A stretch of DNA of 64,000 bases from Babesia bovis T2Bo (lineage: Eukaryota; Apicomplexa; Aconoidasida; Piroplasmida; Babesiidae). Location of the stretch: NCBI RefSeq assembly GCF_000165395.2, contig NC_067396.1, positions 1-64,000 on the forward strand, written 5' to 3'. The notes beneath the pieces were generated by a model. That model did no database searches and was not told the DNA's origin. It saw only the letters and a program-made list of their open reading frames with translations. This document shows, piece by piece, positions 1 through 9,954 of this stretch. Made by a program: the position numbers and the translations under genes. Numbering within the stretch: position 1 is the stretch's first letter; every line of letters starts with the position of its first letter.

Positions 1-630
1 CTAAACCCTAAACCCTAAACCCTAAACCCTAAACCCTAAAACCCTAAACCCTAAAAACCCTAAACCCTAAACCCTAAACCCTAAACCCTAAACCCTAAAC
101 CCTAAAACCCTAAACCCTAAAACCCTAAACCAAAACCCTAAACCCTAAAACCCTAAACCCTAAACCCTAAACCCTAAACCTAAAACCCTAAACCCTAAAC
201 CCTAAACCCTAAACCCTAAACCCTAAACCCTAAACCCTAAACCCTAAACCCTAAACCCTAAACCCTAAACCCTAAACCCTAAACCCTAAACCCTAAACCC
301 TAAACCCTAAACCCTAAAAACCCTAAACCCTAAACCCTAAACCCTAAACCCTAAACCCTAAAACCCTAAACCCTAAAACCCTAAACCCTAAACCTAAACC
401 CTAAACCCTAAACCCTAAACCCTAAACCCTAAACCCTAAACCCTAAACCCTAAACCCTAAACCCTAAACCCTAAACCCTAAACCCTAAACCCTAAACCCT
501 AAACCCTAAACCCTAAACCCTAAACCCTAAACCCTAAACCCTAAACCCTAAACCCTAAACCCTAAAACCCTAAACCCTAAACCCTAAAACCCTAAAAACC
601 CTAAAACCCTAAACCCTAAACCCTAAAATT
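1..630. repeat. Telomere repeat tract (CCCTAAA)n
   Basis: The window opens with an almost uninterrupted array of the heptamer CCCTAAA, with length variants CCCTAAAA and CCCTAAAAA and a few degenerate units near 130, 180 and 390. This is the C-rich strand of an apicomplexan telomere, so base 1 is at or very near the chromosome end and the genes that follow are subtelomeric. The array stops sharply at about 630, where unique sequence begins. Confidence 0.98.
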
Positions 631-1716
631 GTTAGATCTCTTAACTATTTGCACCATCTACCCCACTTGGATTTCACCTTTATATTCGTTCCACCCCATA
701 AATACCACCCTGCATAAACCCTAATATCCCCAGATTGGCTTTACCCAACATTAACACCCACCCCAGGAACACCACATGACTTCAACCCCATGTTAGTCAT
801 AGACCATCACTCTATCCACCCCATAGCACCTCCTCCACTACCCCTAGAAACCCCCGGTGGACTACATTCCCTACAGAACCACATGTCCTATCATCCCGGA
901 TACAATTCACTCTAGATGTATCACATACGCTATGATTATCATTAGATAACCGTAACCCTATGGATACCATAATGACCTATAGCCTATATTACTCTATAGC
1001 CTGAGGTTATGTATCTCTCATAGTAGTATTCACACTGGTGGAATATGAACTAGTAGGCAAAATATTCTAGGACATAATATACCCTATTACATTAAATGTA
1101 AATCTACGCCATTTCGGTATGGAGTCTATGTATGCTGCATCACATATACAGTTCATCTTCTATTGAGATACCTTAACATATACACTCTTTTCTATAATGC
1201 AGTATATACTCTATAATCTATAAGGCTATTTACAGTATATCTTCCTTGCCCCAATACCCTCTATTCACTACAATACTACTATAGTGATGCACTATATGTA
1301 TACAAGCACCTTCTCTATCGTCATCAGTTCACATCTTATAGCACTCCCTGCTCTATAACACCATACCTCATACATTGCTGGTCATTACTTGATATGTATT
1401 AATATCTACTTGTCGTGTTCCTTTCCTACCATGATCACCATATACATATAATATGCACAGTAGTACTGTTCAATGTACTATCTCTCTTGACATACCGTAG
1501 TTGTGTTCATATCAACGGATATACTATACGGAATATTCATCTACTCATTAATGCTACTGTTCTATATCTTCTGCAACCTGTAGAGTCAATTCTTCTAGGT
1601 AGCCATATATATATATATATATATATATATACCACTATACTGTAACTGCAACATATTAAATGTACGACGTTTATAGGGCACATACTCAGCAGTACGCACA
1701 CGTTAGATGATGTTAG
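631..1716. other. Gene-poor subtelomeric spacer
   Basis: About 1.1 kb between the telomere and the first gene. I see no supported coding region: the one longer reading frame (1415-1645) is low-complexity and runs into an AT dinucleotide run at 1605-1631. No satellite or long tandem repeat is evident by eye. It contains many short TA-rich words typical of spacers in this window. Confidence 0.6.
1605..1631. repeat. (AT)n microsatellite
   Basis: A pure alternating AT run of 27 bases in the subtelomeric spacer, likely polymorphic between isolates. Confidence 0.9.
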
Positions 1717-2193
1717 TTAATCTACATTATTAGCACCCATCTTTTTCAAAGACAACCCACTGCGTTGTGAAATACACTTATCCTTTATGTAGCTCCAGTT
1801 TTGTATAATAGCAACTGCTGTTATCGACACTAACACTATCACAATTGGTATTAGACCAGCCCACCAAGCCGACTTAGCTGCTGCCACGAATCCTGCCACT
1901 ACTGCTATCACCAGTACTACTCCAAGTATACCCCAATCCCTACATCTATCTTTGCAGCACTCCTTCCACCCCTTCTGACTCTCCTTGTTCTTTGCCGCTT
2001 CATCACTAGTAGTACCTTCCACTAGCACTACCTCCTCATCAGGATCATCCCCTTGAGTCACTTTCTCTGCCATGGCCCATGTAGTACCGTGGTAGTGCCC
2101 AGTCACTTGGCTCAGTGAGTCCAGTCTAGTATGGGTCCAGCCCAGTGGCCATAGGGCACCTAGGGCTACCACTAGGACTGGACAGACCAACAT
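1717..2193 (-). CDS. Small secreted two-TM protein with ves-like leader
   Basis: A 158-residue single-exon reading frame. The first about 25 residues are hydrophobic and could act as a signal peptide. They resemble the C-terminal membrane tail of ves1alpha: GALWPLGWTHTR here against GALWPLDWTYMR in the ves gene near 34,630, with close DNA identity over about 33 bases. A charged linker rich in Glu and Asp follows, then a short Cys/Arg/Lys patch (CCKDRCRDW), two hydrophobic helices at about residues 92-112 and 116-136, and a basic tail. The leader-linker-two-helix plan matches the genes at 11,359 and 16,046. An alternative start is the internal Met of MAEKVTQGDD. Function unknown; export to the red-cell membrane is an inference from the architecture only. 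Confidence 0.6.
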   Translation of the reverse strand: MLVCPVLVVALGALWPLGWTHTRLDSLSQVTGHYHGTTWAMAEKVTQGDDPDEEVVLVEGTTSDEAAKNKESQKGWKECCKDRCRDWGILGVVLVIAVVAGFVAAAKSAWWAGLIPIVIVLVSITAVAIIQNWSYIKDKCISQRSGLSLKKMGANNVD

Positions 2194-2490
2194 GGTTACT
2201 ATGGTAGTGATGGAGTGGTGGATTAGTGGTATAGTAGGTGTTGTTGTGGAGTGGTATCGTAGTAGTGGTATTCTGTGGTAAAGGATAGTATGGGTAGTGA
2301 TATCTACGCTACTGCATTACTGCTATGGGATGACTATTATTGTATAGTGTCAGTAATATGTGAATACTACAAGTCTTTCTATGCACAGTAACGTTTAGAC
2401 ATCCACAGGGGACATTACAGTCCATATTGGGCTATCCAAAGTTGGGTCATCAAACCTATCAGGGTGGTAATAGTAGCACTCTCAGTACTA

Positions 2491-3606
2491 TTATTTTGCG
2501 ATATCAGTATCTTCTGTCATGATGTCATGACTCTCGGCACTGTCAGTAGCCTTGAGACCCTTTTTCTTTTGAAGGCTCCACTTCCATGTAAGTAGACCAC
2601 ATCGGTATGCATACCACAATGTCGGTACCATCAGTAATATGGAGTAGCCCAGGAGGATATATTTTACAACATGATCTCCTTCGTGTTCGTCGCTTACATT
2701 AACAATCACTGCCACTATCAATACCAGCAGTAGAACTATTACCACTATCCCGAAGCACATGTAATCCTTGGGCCAATAGAATACATCTTTATATTGCAGG
2801 CAGTACCAAGTAATTCCCAAGAAAACTAGGTGGAGTGCTAGGAAAGGAAACGTCGTACTACTGAGTAGAACTCCACGATTACCACCCAGTATTGCCAATG
2901 TCAATAATGAGGCTGCCGCTAGCGCCGATGTCAACAGTGCAACCACTTCCAGTACAGTATAGGGTAATTTCAGTGTTGTATTCCATATAATTGCCATGGT
3001 ATAGCACTGGGTAATTGGTAGTGTCATTTTTTCAAGGTATCCAATAATCAGTGTCTCGGTCTGCCCTTCATTGACGACACCATGGTGATCACTAGCACGA
3101 TACTTTGCCATTGAAACTGTTACTCCCAGTAATATCAGAATAACTAGTACTACCACTATTGCACTACCATAGCAAATGTACTGACTTTTGCAACATGGTC
3201 TGCAGAATAGGTTACACTTCCAGCCACAATATAGGGTACCACCGAGTATAGCCAGTAATACGGCCGCAACTGCATAAATGGGATATGTCCATGTGGCGAC
3301 GTAACTTTCACGATCCTGCCAATCAAGTTGACTCAGAAACCTCATTATCAGTGCCACTACCTGCAGTATTACTAGTAGTATCAGTAGTGCCCAGTGGTAC
3401 CAGGTCATTGGGGATACGAGGTACCCTGCCTTCTTGCATTGCCATAGACATACTCCGAGCAGTACAGTAGATAGGGTAGTAGTAGTCGATACTGCTGGAA
3501 TATTGTCTAATTCGGCTATCAGAGCCAATAAGAAACACAGTGCCTGGCAACACGTGGATAGCCATAGCAGTGCCAGTACTATAGTAGTACAACTAGTAGT
3601 GTCCAT
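2491..3606 (-). CDS. Multi-transmembrane subtelomeric protein (paralogue 1)
   Basis: An uninterrupted frame of about 371 residues. I chose the Met at 3606 (MDTTSCTTIV) because the paralogue at 9,955 starts at the equivalent point (MDTITCGTLV); an upstream in-frame Met adds six residues. The protein has about nine to ten hydrophobic helices, with a conserved cysteine cluster in the middle (GWKCNLFCRPCCKSQY), a motif YCLQYKDVFYWPKDY near residue 255, and a soluble acidic tail ending in TDIAK. No enzyme motif is recognisable. B. bovis is reported to have a multi-transmembrane (mtm) family near ves genes whose products are exported or linked to drug resistance; assignment to that family is from memory and unproven. 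It lies between a small two-TM gene and a ves1beta fragment, all on this strand. Confidence 0.8.
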   Translation of the reverse strand: MDTTSCTTIVLALLWLSTCCQALCFLLALIAELDNIPAVSTTTTLSTVLLGVCLWQCKKAGYLVSPMTWYHWALLILLVILQVVALIMRFLSQLDWQDRESYVATWTYPIYAVAAVLLAILGGTLYCGWKCNLFCRPCCKSQYICYGSAIVVVLVILILLGVTVSMAKYRASDHHGVVNEGQTETLIIGYLEKMTLPITQCYTMAIIWNTTLKLPYTVLEVVALLTSALAAASLLTLAILGGNRGVLLSSTTFPFLALHLVFLGITWYCLQYKDVFYWPKDYMCFGIVVIVLLLVLIVAVIVNVSDEHEGDHVVKYILLGYSILLMVPTLWYAYRCGLLTWKWSLQKKKGLKATDSAESHDIMTEDTDIAK

Positions 3607-4004
3607 GATGCGATAGGAATCCAATGGGTGGTATTTAATAGCAGCGATTTACTTATGCTATCATGGGATTCCATGGTAGCACTAGGGTGGTACTCAACGG
3701 AACCCAGTAGTGGTGAGGTTGTTACAGAGGCATGTGTGGGTCCAACTGAAGTATGTTACAGAAGCTTCTATGAAAGATCATTATAAGCAGATATTAACTA
3801 CAGGGTGTGGGGGATTGGCTGTTTTGATTGGTAGACTCATATAATACTTCTCGGTAGCACTAGTTGGTACCGAAGTAGTAATCCGCAATATAGGGTAGCA
3901 ACGTACTAGCACTATACATTTAGTGTGACGAGAATTACGTTATTAAGCTGCAAAAATGGAATATTTAACATTGTCTTAATATGAATACCCTAGGCAGTAC
4001 TTAC
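3607..4004. other. Spacer between multi-TM gene and ves1beta fragment
   Basis: About 400 bases holding the 5' flank of the multi-TM gene. No supported gene is visible. Near 3976-4004 it still carries the start of an intron of the neighbouring ves1beta piece (donor GTAAGTACTGCC on the minus strand), after which similarity to other ves genes is lost, so the truncation breakpoint lies here. Confidence 0.5.
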
Positions 4005-5046
4005 CTCCACTCCCCTGATTCAACCTCTCCAGGTCATAGCCCATGGCAGCCATGAATGAGCCGAGATTAGTAGCCTCCTTACTCAGTTCACCCTGGCTCC
4101 ACCTCGTCTCAGCGCCACTCCCATTTCCAGTTAGGAACCCCAAATGGCTGAGTCCACTCCAGATGAGACATACTGACCCTAGGAAAATACGGGCCAGGAG
4201 GTGGACATCTGTAGTACGATTGCTAGAACTGCTACCATAACGTACCCTGGGCGGCTTGAACGGTGTTGACAGTACTAGCACTACCAGCCGATCCAGATCC
4301 TCCACCACCTACTTCACCATTAGTCCATATGACTACCAGTGGGTACTTACCTGGTGTACCATTGACTAAGTCAGTCCATAGAGCCTTTTCCTTCTTGTAG
4401 GCTGACTGGTAACATTTAGTGGCAGCGCTGTCACTGGTACCACACTGACTACACTCATGACAGGTAGTACCACTACCACCGGCACTACAACAGGTACCAC
4501 CACCACCACTACATGTACACTTCTTTCCTATCCCATCTGTTCCCTTAAGACAACACCCATCCTGATCCTCTTCCTGCCACCCAACCCACTTCTGTAGACC
4601 CTCTGCCAACTGGTCTATCAGTGCCTTTATGACCTCGGTGCCACCGGCGCAGGTATCCCTAGCAGCACCAGTGCTGCCACCACTAAGGAGTCCCAGGTCA
4701 GTGAGCACTGGGTGTACTATGGACTGTTCCTCTGTTAGGAGTATGTCATCCCAGTTCCTCTTAGGGCTGGGACCAGGGGACTCCGGGGACCGGGCATCAT
4801 AAAGGAGGTCCTTTACTGCTTTAGCGAGGAAACAGAGGCAGTCTGTATAGCAATGTGAGAGCTACTGTGGAGTACCATTGACTTACGGGGGCCATATTCG
4901 GAATTTGCTGGCGCCTTTGGCGCCGCTGGTTTCACATTCTTCTTACCATCCCTACCAGTTACCCTAAGGACCCAGTCAATGGCCTCCTTCAGGTTGGTGG
5001 GAGCCTGGGTAAGGCTGTTGTAAGGGGTCCAGGTATTCTGAGACAT
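4005..5046 (-). pseudogene. ves1beta: 3'-truncated ves1beta (first three exons)
   Basis: This is the 5' part of a ves1beta gene. Exon 1 (5046-4887) starts MSQNTWTPYN and holds the family motif TNLKEAIDWVLRVTG. A 44-base intron (4886-4843, GTAAGT..CAG) leads to exon 2, which has LTDLGLLSGG, the IDQLAEGLQKWVGWQE segment and a Gly/Cys-rich stretch (repeated C-x(2)-C pairs). Exon 3 (about 4230-4005) carries VHLLARIFLGSVCLIWSG and SFMAAMGYDLERLN. The gene then stops at an intron donor with no following exons, whereas the ves1beta copy at 19.8-22.9 kb continues for about 2 kb. VESA1b subunits are red-cell surface ligands in B. bovis; without its 3' half this copy cannot make a full subunit. It is divergent from the ves1alpha at 5481. 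Confidence 0.85.
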
Positions 5047-5480
5047 TATGTATCACCCCTTGGTGAGAGAGTGTCCAGTAGCACGAGTAGTCAGTGGTAG
5101 TGAATATCAGGGTGGAATCCTAGGGTGGTAGAGCGCGCCTTAAGGACGGTACTTGACAGTAACCGTTACGGAGGCGCGCAATGTGAGTACAGGGGGATTC
5201 CACCACTAGTGATAGTGTATCTGTATAATAATATGGATTATCCAGTATTGGTGGATTCCGTTAAGCAATTCAGCATTTCGCTATAACAATGGCTTCACCA
5301 CCAAGGTACTACCTGGTGGAATCCCGTACTTCTACTGCGCGCCACTTTAAGGGTTACTGTCGCGCCGAAGGCGTCCCTTCTACACGGGCGCGCTCAGTAT
5401 ATATAGGATTCCACCCCGATAGCCAGAAGTCACTGCCTCACCACTGTGAGTACTACTGAGTACTCCTAGAAGCACTGACA
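5047..5480. promoter_or_regulatory. Divergent ves1beta/ves1alpha intergenic promoter region
   Basis: The 434 bases between the ATG of a ves1beta (5046, minus) and the ATG of a ves1alpha (5481, plus). In B. bovis the active antigen locus is a divergent ves pair driven from a compact quasi-palindromic intergenic region, and this gap has that arrangement. Visible inverted elements include GGTGGAATCC at 5111-5120 and 5315-5324 against GGATTCCACC at 5195-5204 and 5406-5415. There are also GCGCGCC/GGCGCGC arms at 5133-5179 and 5337-5366 and an ACGCC-type palindrome at 5363-5373. Whether it is active cannot be read from the sequence. Confidence 0.65.
5133..5179. repeat. GCGCGCC-flanked 47-base element inside the divergent promoter
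   Basis: Same ends and length as the copy at 23,668-23,714. It sits about 90 bases upstream of the ves1beta start codon, so it may be part of the promoter palindrome. Confidence 0.7.
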
Positions 5481-8400
5481 ATGGCCGCCTCAAGCGCTTT
5501 CACGCCGAAGGCGTCCCTGACAAAGGCTCCCACCAACCTGAAGGAGGCCATTGACTGGGTCCTCAGGGTAACTGGTAGGGATGGAAAGTCACTGGACGAG
5601 AAGAATGGTGGTACGTCACTGTAGACATTACTATCTTATGCGCGCCTTATATAATAGAGGGCGCCTTCGGCGCGATAGTAACCGTTACAGTGGCGCGCCT
5701 TAGTGCTATGGAAATCATTATTGTACAGAATGTATATGTGGCCTGGCGGCGGCAGTGACTGACCTACTGCAGTCAGTAGAACTGGAGTACAATGGTAAGT
5801 ACTCAGTAGAGTAGTAGTTCAGCACTATTATAGGATATCAAGGAGATACTAATGGCGCTGAAAAGAACAAAGGTGCCAATGCTGAGACAGTCAAAGGCCA
5901 CCTCAATGGACTATTCTCCCTAGTCCAGGGACTAGGTGGTACCGCAGTGGTACGGACATATATAGACCAGTTGGCACAGGTACTCAGTGCACTCGTTGGG
6001 TGGAGTAGGATAAAGGAGTGTAGTAGTGGCATGTGTGGTGGCAAACCTCATAGCGGTGGTGGCACTGACTGCGAGTATCTAGAGGATGTACAAAAGAATA
6101 CGCCATGTGACAAGTGTGGGTGTATGAAATGGGTAGTGACTCATCCGGACAGGGAAGGAACACCACTGGGAAGGAGATGTACAAGGTGTAGTGGTGATAA
6201 GAAGGAGTGTAAGTGTGATATTGGTGGTGATGCCAGCTGTAGTGCTGACCAGGAGTGCCAATGCGCTAAAGCAGGCAAATGCTGCAAGTGTTGTTGTAAG
6301 GAGAAGTGTGGGAACTGTAAGAAGGAGTGTAGTTGTGATAAGGGAAGCAGCCATGTCAGTGATGAATACAATAAAGACAGCTACATGTCAGCATACCCTA
6401 GTAGAACGGTCTTTACGAGACAGTCATTCATCCATTCCGAGAGAATTGATGCCAAAACACGTTGGAACAATGTTACAAGTAGTCCTAATCGTCATCACTG
6501 TGCTCGTATCCTCCTGGGCTCAGTATGTCTCATCTGGAGTGGACTTACTTATATGTATTGGACAGGCAAGTGGGCCGAGACTAGCCCCCGGTGGAACAAC
6601 CACATCCTAGATGGTAGTGGCCTAGATGACGGTACCCTATCCCAATGGCTACAGGCCCTAGGGTTCCCCCAGGCTATGTTGAACAACCATGGTCCTGGAA
6701 ATAGACTTGATGAGGTTATTAACAGTGACTTTGTGCAGAAGTTTTTCATGGGATACGCGGATACTAGTAACAACAGTGGTAGCCATGGCCAGGACAAGGA
6801 TGATAACACCTTTAGGAATCCAGCTGGATTGAATATTGGTGGTTTCATTCACGCTATAAACAAAGGTGCATTTGGTAAGACCAGCAATGTCTTTCCTAAG
6901 AACGGAAGCTCTAGTTCTTCGACTGGGACTGTACCTGACCAAAACAAGATCGGTGCCATATTCAAGCTCTACATTCTATCATGTGCCTACTTCACTGGGT
7001 TACAGAAAAAGACTCCGCCAAAGGCGGACAATCGGAATCCTAAGACAATCCGTGAAATCCTCTATTGGCTTAGTGCATTGCCCTATAGTCAGGCATACCC
7101 AGAGATACTGAAGCATGGTAAGAGTGCACTAGAGAAGGTATCCCCTAAAGATAAAAAGCTTTCATTTCACCAAGAAGGCCGTTGGGCTCCCATTACAGTT
7201 GATGAATTCAACCTGTTTGCCCACTTCCAAGCAGTTACTCAGTACTGCCCACTGGTCCTCATAGGTATCCAAGGAGGATTGCATAGCACTGACACGACTA
7301 CTCCCGCCATCCACTCCCTCTATGCCAACACTGAATGCCACTTCACCTATCCCACTGTGTCCATCCAAGCATACAACCAGGTGGTACACTACATTAGGGC
7401 TCTGTTCTACCAATTGTACTTCCTAAGGAAGCAGTGTGCAGTGAAGGTGACTTGCGGAGGCAAATGGCGTGAATGTAGGTATGGCCAGGGGGTAGTCTCC
7501 AAGGGGGTCATTAGCTGGATGTGCCTGGGGTGTAACCCCATGGAGCATGATAGGAAATGTAGGGTTGATAAGGTAAAGGGGGAATTGAAAATAGTGCCCA
7601 AGGGGAAAGATCCGAAGGATCTCCCAGGGGCCCTAAAGGAAGTACTTGAGAAAATTGGTGAGGTAGTGGTACAATTGGGTAATGCCCAGGAGGCATTGGA
7701 AGAAAAGAAGACAGAGGGGATTAAGGGGGTGATAAGGACATTAGGGGCGGCTAAGGGGGCAGTAGATACGGCTAGGACGGAACTAGAGGCGGCGGTGAAG
7801 AAGGTTGGGCTGGAAGATAAACTAAAGGAGGCTAAGGATGCACTAAACAAGCTGACGAGTGGTGGTGGTGGAATACTAGAGAAGTTACTGAATGAGGGAC
7901 TAGGGAAGGCCGAGAAAGATGGAAAAGAGGTTGATCCCGGTAAGAATGCAGTGAGTGCTGCTATCCATGATATACGGAAAGTAGTAGACGCATTGAAGAA
8001 GGGAGTCGAGGCGCTGAAATCGAAGGAGGTGGAAGATGCCAAGTTTGCGATTGGTGACATTGTTGGTTCAGGTGTGGCTGATACAGAACTGGAAAATATC
8101 CTTCAACAAGGACTATCCCACGAGTACACCACACTCCTCCAGGCCATCAAAAAGCTCATCTCCATTTGCAACACCGCAAAGTGCAGTGCATGTAAAGATC
8201 ACGCCAACAAGTGCGGCCAACAAGGAGAGAAGAAGACCTGCGACAAATGCCACCAACAATACATGGACGGCTTCCCCTCCCCCCTCCAGGCATTCCTCGA
8301 GGATAGGTTGCCAGGCTTTAGTTGTCAAGAGGTGGTGAACGATGAGAAGGAAGACCCAAATTACCCACCCGCCGCATCCCACTTGGGACACTGTGGTGGT

Positions 8401-8502
8401 TCCGGCCAGTGCTGCCCACTGCCAATGGGTTTCAGAGGGCATTTCCACAAGGGCAGCATCAGTGATATGACTGGCCATCACCATCACCTTGATAGCCTAT
8501 AG
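5481..8502 (+). pseudogene. ves1alpha: ves1alpha with intact 5' end, 3'-truncated
   Basis: Three exons: 5481-5610, 5729-5794 and 5834-8502, giving 954 residues in a consistent frame. Exon 1 holds TNLKEAIDWVLRVTG; exon 2 encodes ECICGLAAAVTDLLQSVE; exon 3 opens with HLNGLFSLVQGLGG. In order exon 3 then holds VRTYIDQLAQVLSALVGW, a Cys/Lys-rich domain, the conserved CARILLGSVCLIWSG core, KTIREILYWLSALPYSQ, a coiled-coil-like Lys/Glu segment near residues 660-790, and a second Cys-rich patch. At about 8470 the frame leaves homology after SDMTG and ends HHHHLDSL. The DNA there is an inverted piece of a ves exon-3/intron-2 junction. The roughly 370 residues carrying the rest of the C-terminal half and the TM anchor in the 26.6 kb copy are missing, so it may be a non-functional or donor copy despite having exon 1 and a promoter. 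Confidence 0.85.
5640..5699. repeat. GCGCGCC-flanked element in ves1alpha intron 1
   Basis: A 60-base version of the same element with GCGCGCC at 5640 and GGCGCGCC ending at 5699. The nested palindrome GCGCC-TTC-GGCGC lies at 5661-5673 and the AGTAACCGTTACAGTGGCGCGC end is shared with the other copies. It lies within intron 1 (5611-5728). Confidence 0.7.
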
Positions 8503-8560
8503 GACACCATGAGGTACTGTATACGAGTAGTAGTACTATTATGACTAAACCATTACACTG
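8466..8560 (-). other. Inverted ves exon-3/intron-2 junction fragment
   Basis: The sequence from CATCACCTTGATAGCC onward matches, in the same plus-strand reading, 30476-30525, which is the reverse strand of the intron 2 to exon 3 junction of the minus-strand ves1alpha. Here it is joined in inverted orientation to the middle of a plus-strand ves1alpha. It is a recombination scar rather than a gene. Confidence 0.7.
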
Positions 8561-8582
8561 GTAATAGTTCTTTTGGTCCCTA

Positions 8583-9041
8583 GGAGGAGTAGTGGACGCA
8601 GGAAAGGACGTACTAGAGAAGAACAAGTCCATGCTCTCAGGGGAACTAAAGGAGCCACTAAAGGAGGCCCTAGAGAAGGTATTAGATGTAGTACTGGTGG
8701 TAGTGAAGAAACTAGTGGTGGGGGTGACGAGTAAGAAGAATGTGAATGGGAAAAGGGAAGCTCAGGAGGCACTAACGAAGGCAATGAAAGGACTGGAGAC
8801 GGCTAAGGGGGACCTAGAGAATGGGCTGAATGGGAAACTAGATGAGGCTAAGTTGAAACTAGAGAGTCTGTCAAAGAAAGATGGTAAAGGATTGCTAAAG
8901 GAAATGTGGGATGCAATTAGAGATGAGACAGAGAAATCACTATCAAATTTCATTGAAGTGTCCATAGGGGAACTACAACTAGATCCTGGTAAGGATAGGG
9001 CCAGTGAGTTCATCCATAAGGTAACTGGAAGATTGCAGTAA
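8583..9041 (+). pseudogene. ves1alpha coiled-coil region fragment
   Basis: An open stretch of about 150 codons after an AG acceptor-like site. It is Lys/Glu/Leu-rich with heptad character and reads like the coiled-coil part of ves1alpha. It shares the LETAKGDLENG/GLETAVNGNG style repeats and an ending LDPGKDRASEFIHKVTG that parallels VDPGKNKISAAIKGV in the 26.6 kb gene. It lacks the surrounding conserved core, has no start of its own and is followed by a stop. It is best read as a detached gene segment, perhaps a conversion donor. Confidence 0.65.
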
Positions 9042-9086
9042 TGGTGACATACGGTTAGTATTACACTAGTATTAAAAGCAATGATA

Positions 9087-9587
9087 CCAAGGTCATAACG
9101 ACACTGATAGACCAGTTGGCCCAGGGACTACAGAAGTGGGTTGGGTGGCAGGAAGGGGGAAACTCATTCGGCCCCAATATTACTCAAAACGGAATTGCCA
9201 GGAAATGGGCTGCCGGGAAAGCAGGGGAAGAGTATCGTTCATCATATGATAATGACCTTGGTTCATTGTGTACATGGACCAATGTAGTCAATGGCACCAA
9301 AGGTAAGTTCTCAGCAGTATTCAATTATACTGACAGTGACTTATGATGTAACAGGTACTACTACTAATGACCCCTCTAAGGTCCACCTCCTGGCGCGTAT
9401 TTTCCTAGGGTCAGTATGTCTCATCTGGAGTGGATTCAGTCAGTTGGGGTTCCTAACGGGTGGAATTGGGAAGGATAGGTGGGAGAAGGGTACACTGAGT
9501 AGTGAGAGTGATGGTCTCGGATCATTCATGGCGGCCATGGGCTATGACCTGGAGAGGTTGAATCAGGAAAAGGGACTAGGTGAATAG
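9087..9587 (+). pseudogene. ves1beta internal fragment (two exon pieces)
   Basis: The first piece (about 9087-9304) encodes TLIDQLAQGLQKWVGWQE and runs to VVNGTKG, followed by a GTAAGT donor. After a short intron-like stretch the second piece resumes with SKVHLLARIFLGSVCLIWSG and SFMAAMGYDLERLN and ends LGE-stop at 9587. These are consecutive exon 2 and exon 3 segments of ves1beta. The Cys/Gly-rich stretch found in the other copies is absent, and exon 1 and all later exons are missing. It lies 46 bases after a ves1alpha fragment in the same direction. Confidence 0.75.
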
Positions 9588-9954
9588 TGTAGATAAGATG
9601 GTATCCAGTGCATTAAAGGAGTTTAATAGTGTGATGCTAGTAATGGTAATGATGTGGCACTGCCCACCACTACCGTACCACCACTCCACATGACTACCCT
9701 CCAGAGTATTACCACCCGATAAACCACCTCTACACCACATTCCCTTTATTAAACCATACAAAAGCCTCCAATTCCCCACACCAGGTAAGAAGTGTCTACC
9801 ATAAGAAGACCCTTCTAATGGTGTCTCTAGGTTACGGCACATGGAGTAAGCACATCACCACTACTGGGTACCACCCTAGTACTACCATGGAATCCCAGGG
9901 GTTCACATGTAAATCACTACTACTGACTACTACCTAATAGATTCCTAATAAACC
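9588..9954. other. Spacer upstream of multi-TM gene
   Basis: About 370 bases with no convincing gene. It holds several CCACTACC-type words like other 5' flanks in this block and probably includes the promoter of the multi-TM gene at 9955. Confidence 0.4.

Noticed and set aside
7407..8060. Minus-strand frame of 217 codons opposite ves1alpha
   Set aside because: A shadow of the Lys/Glu-rich coiled-coil coding strand, which gives Ser/Phe/Pro on the other strand; the same holds for 32,623-33,174.
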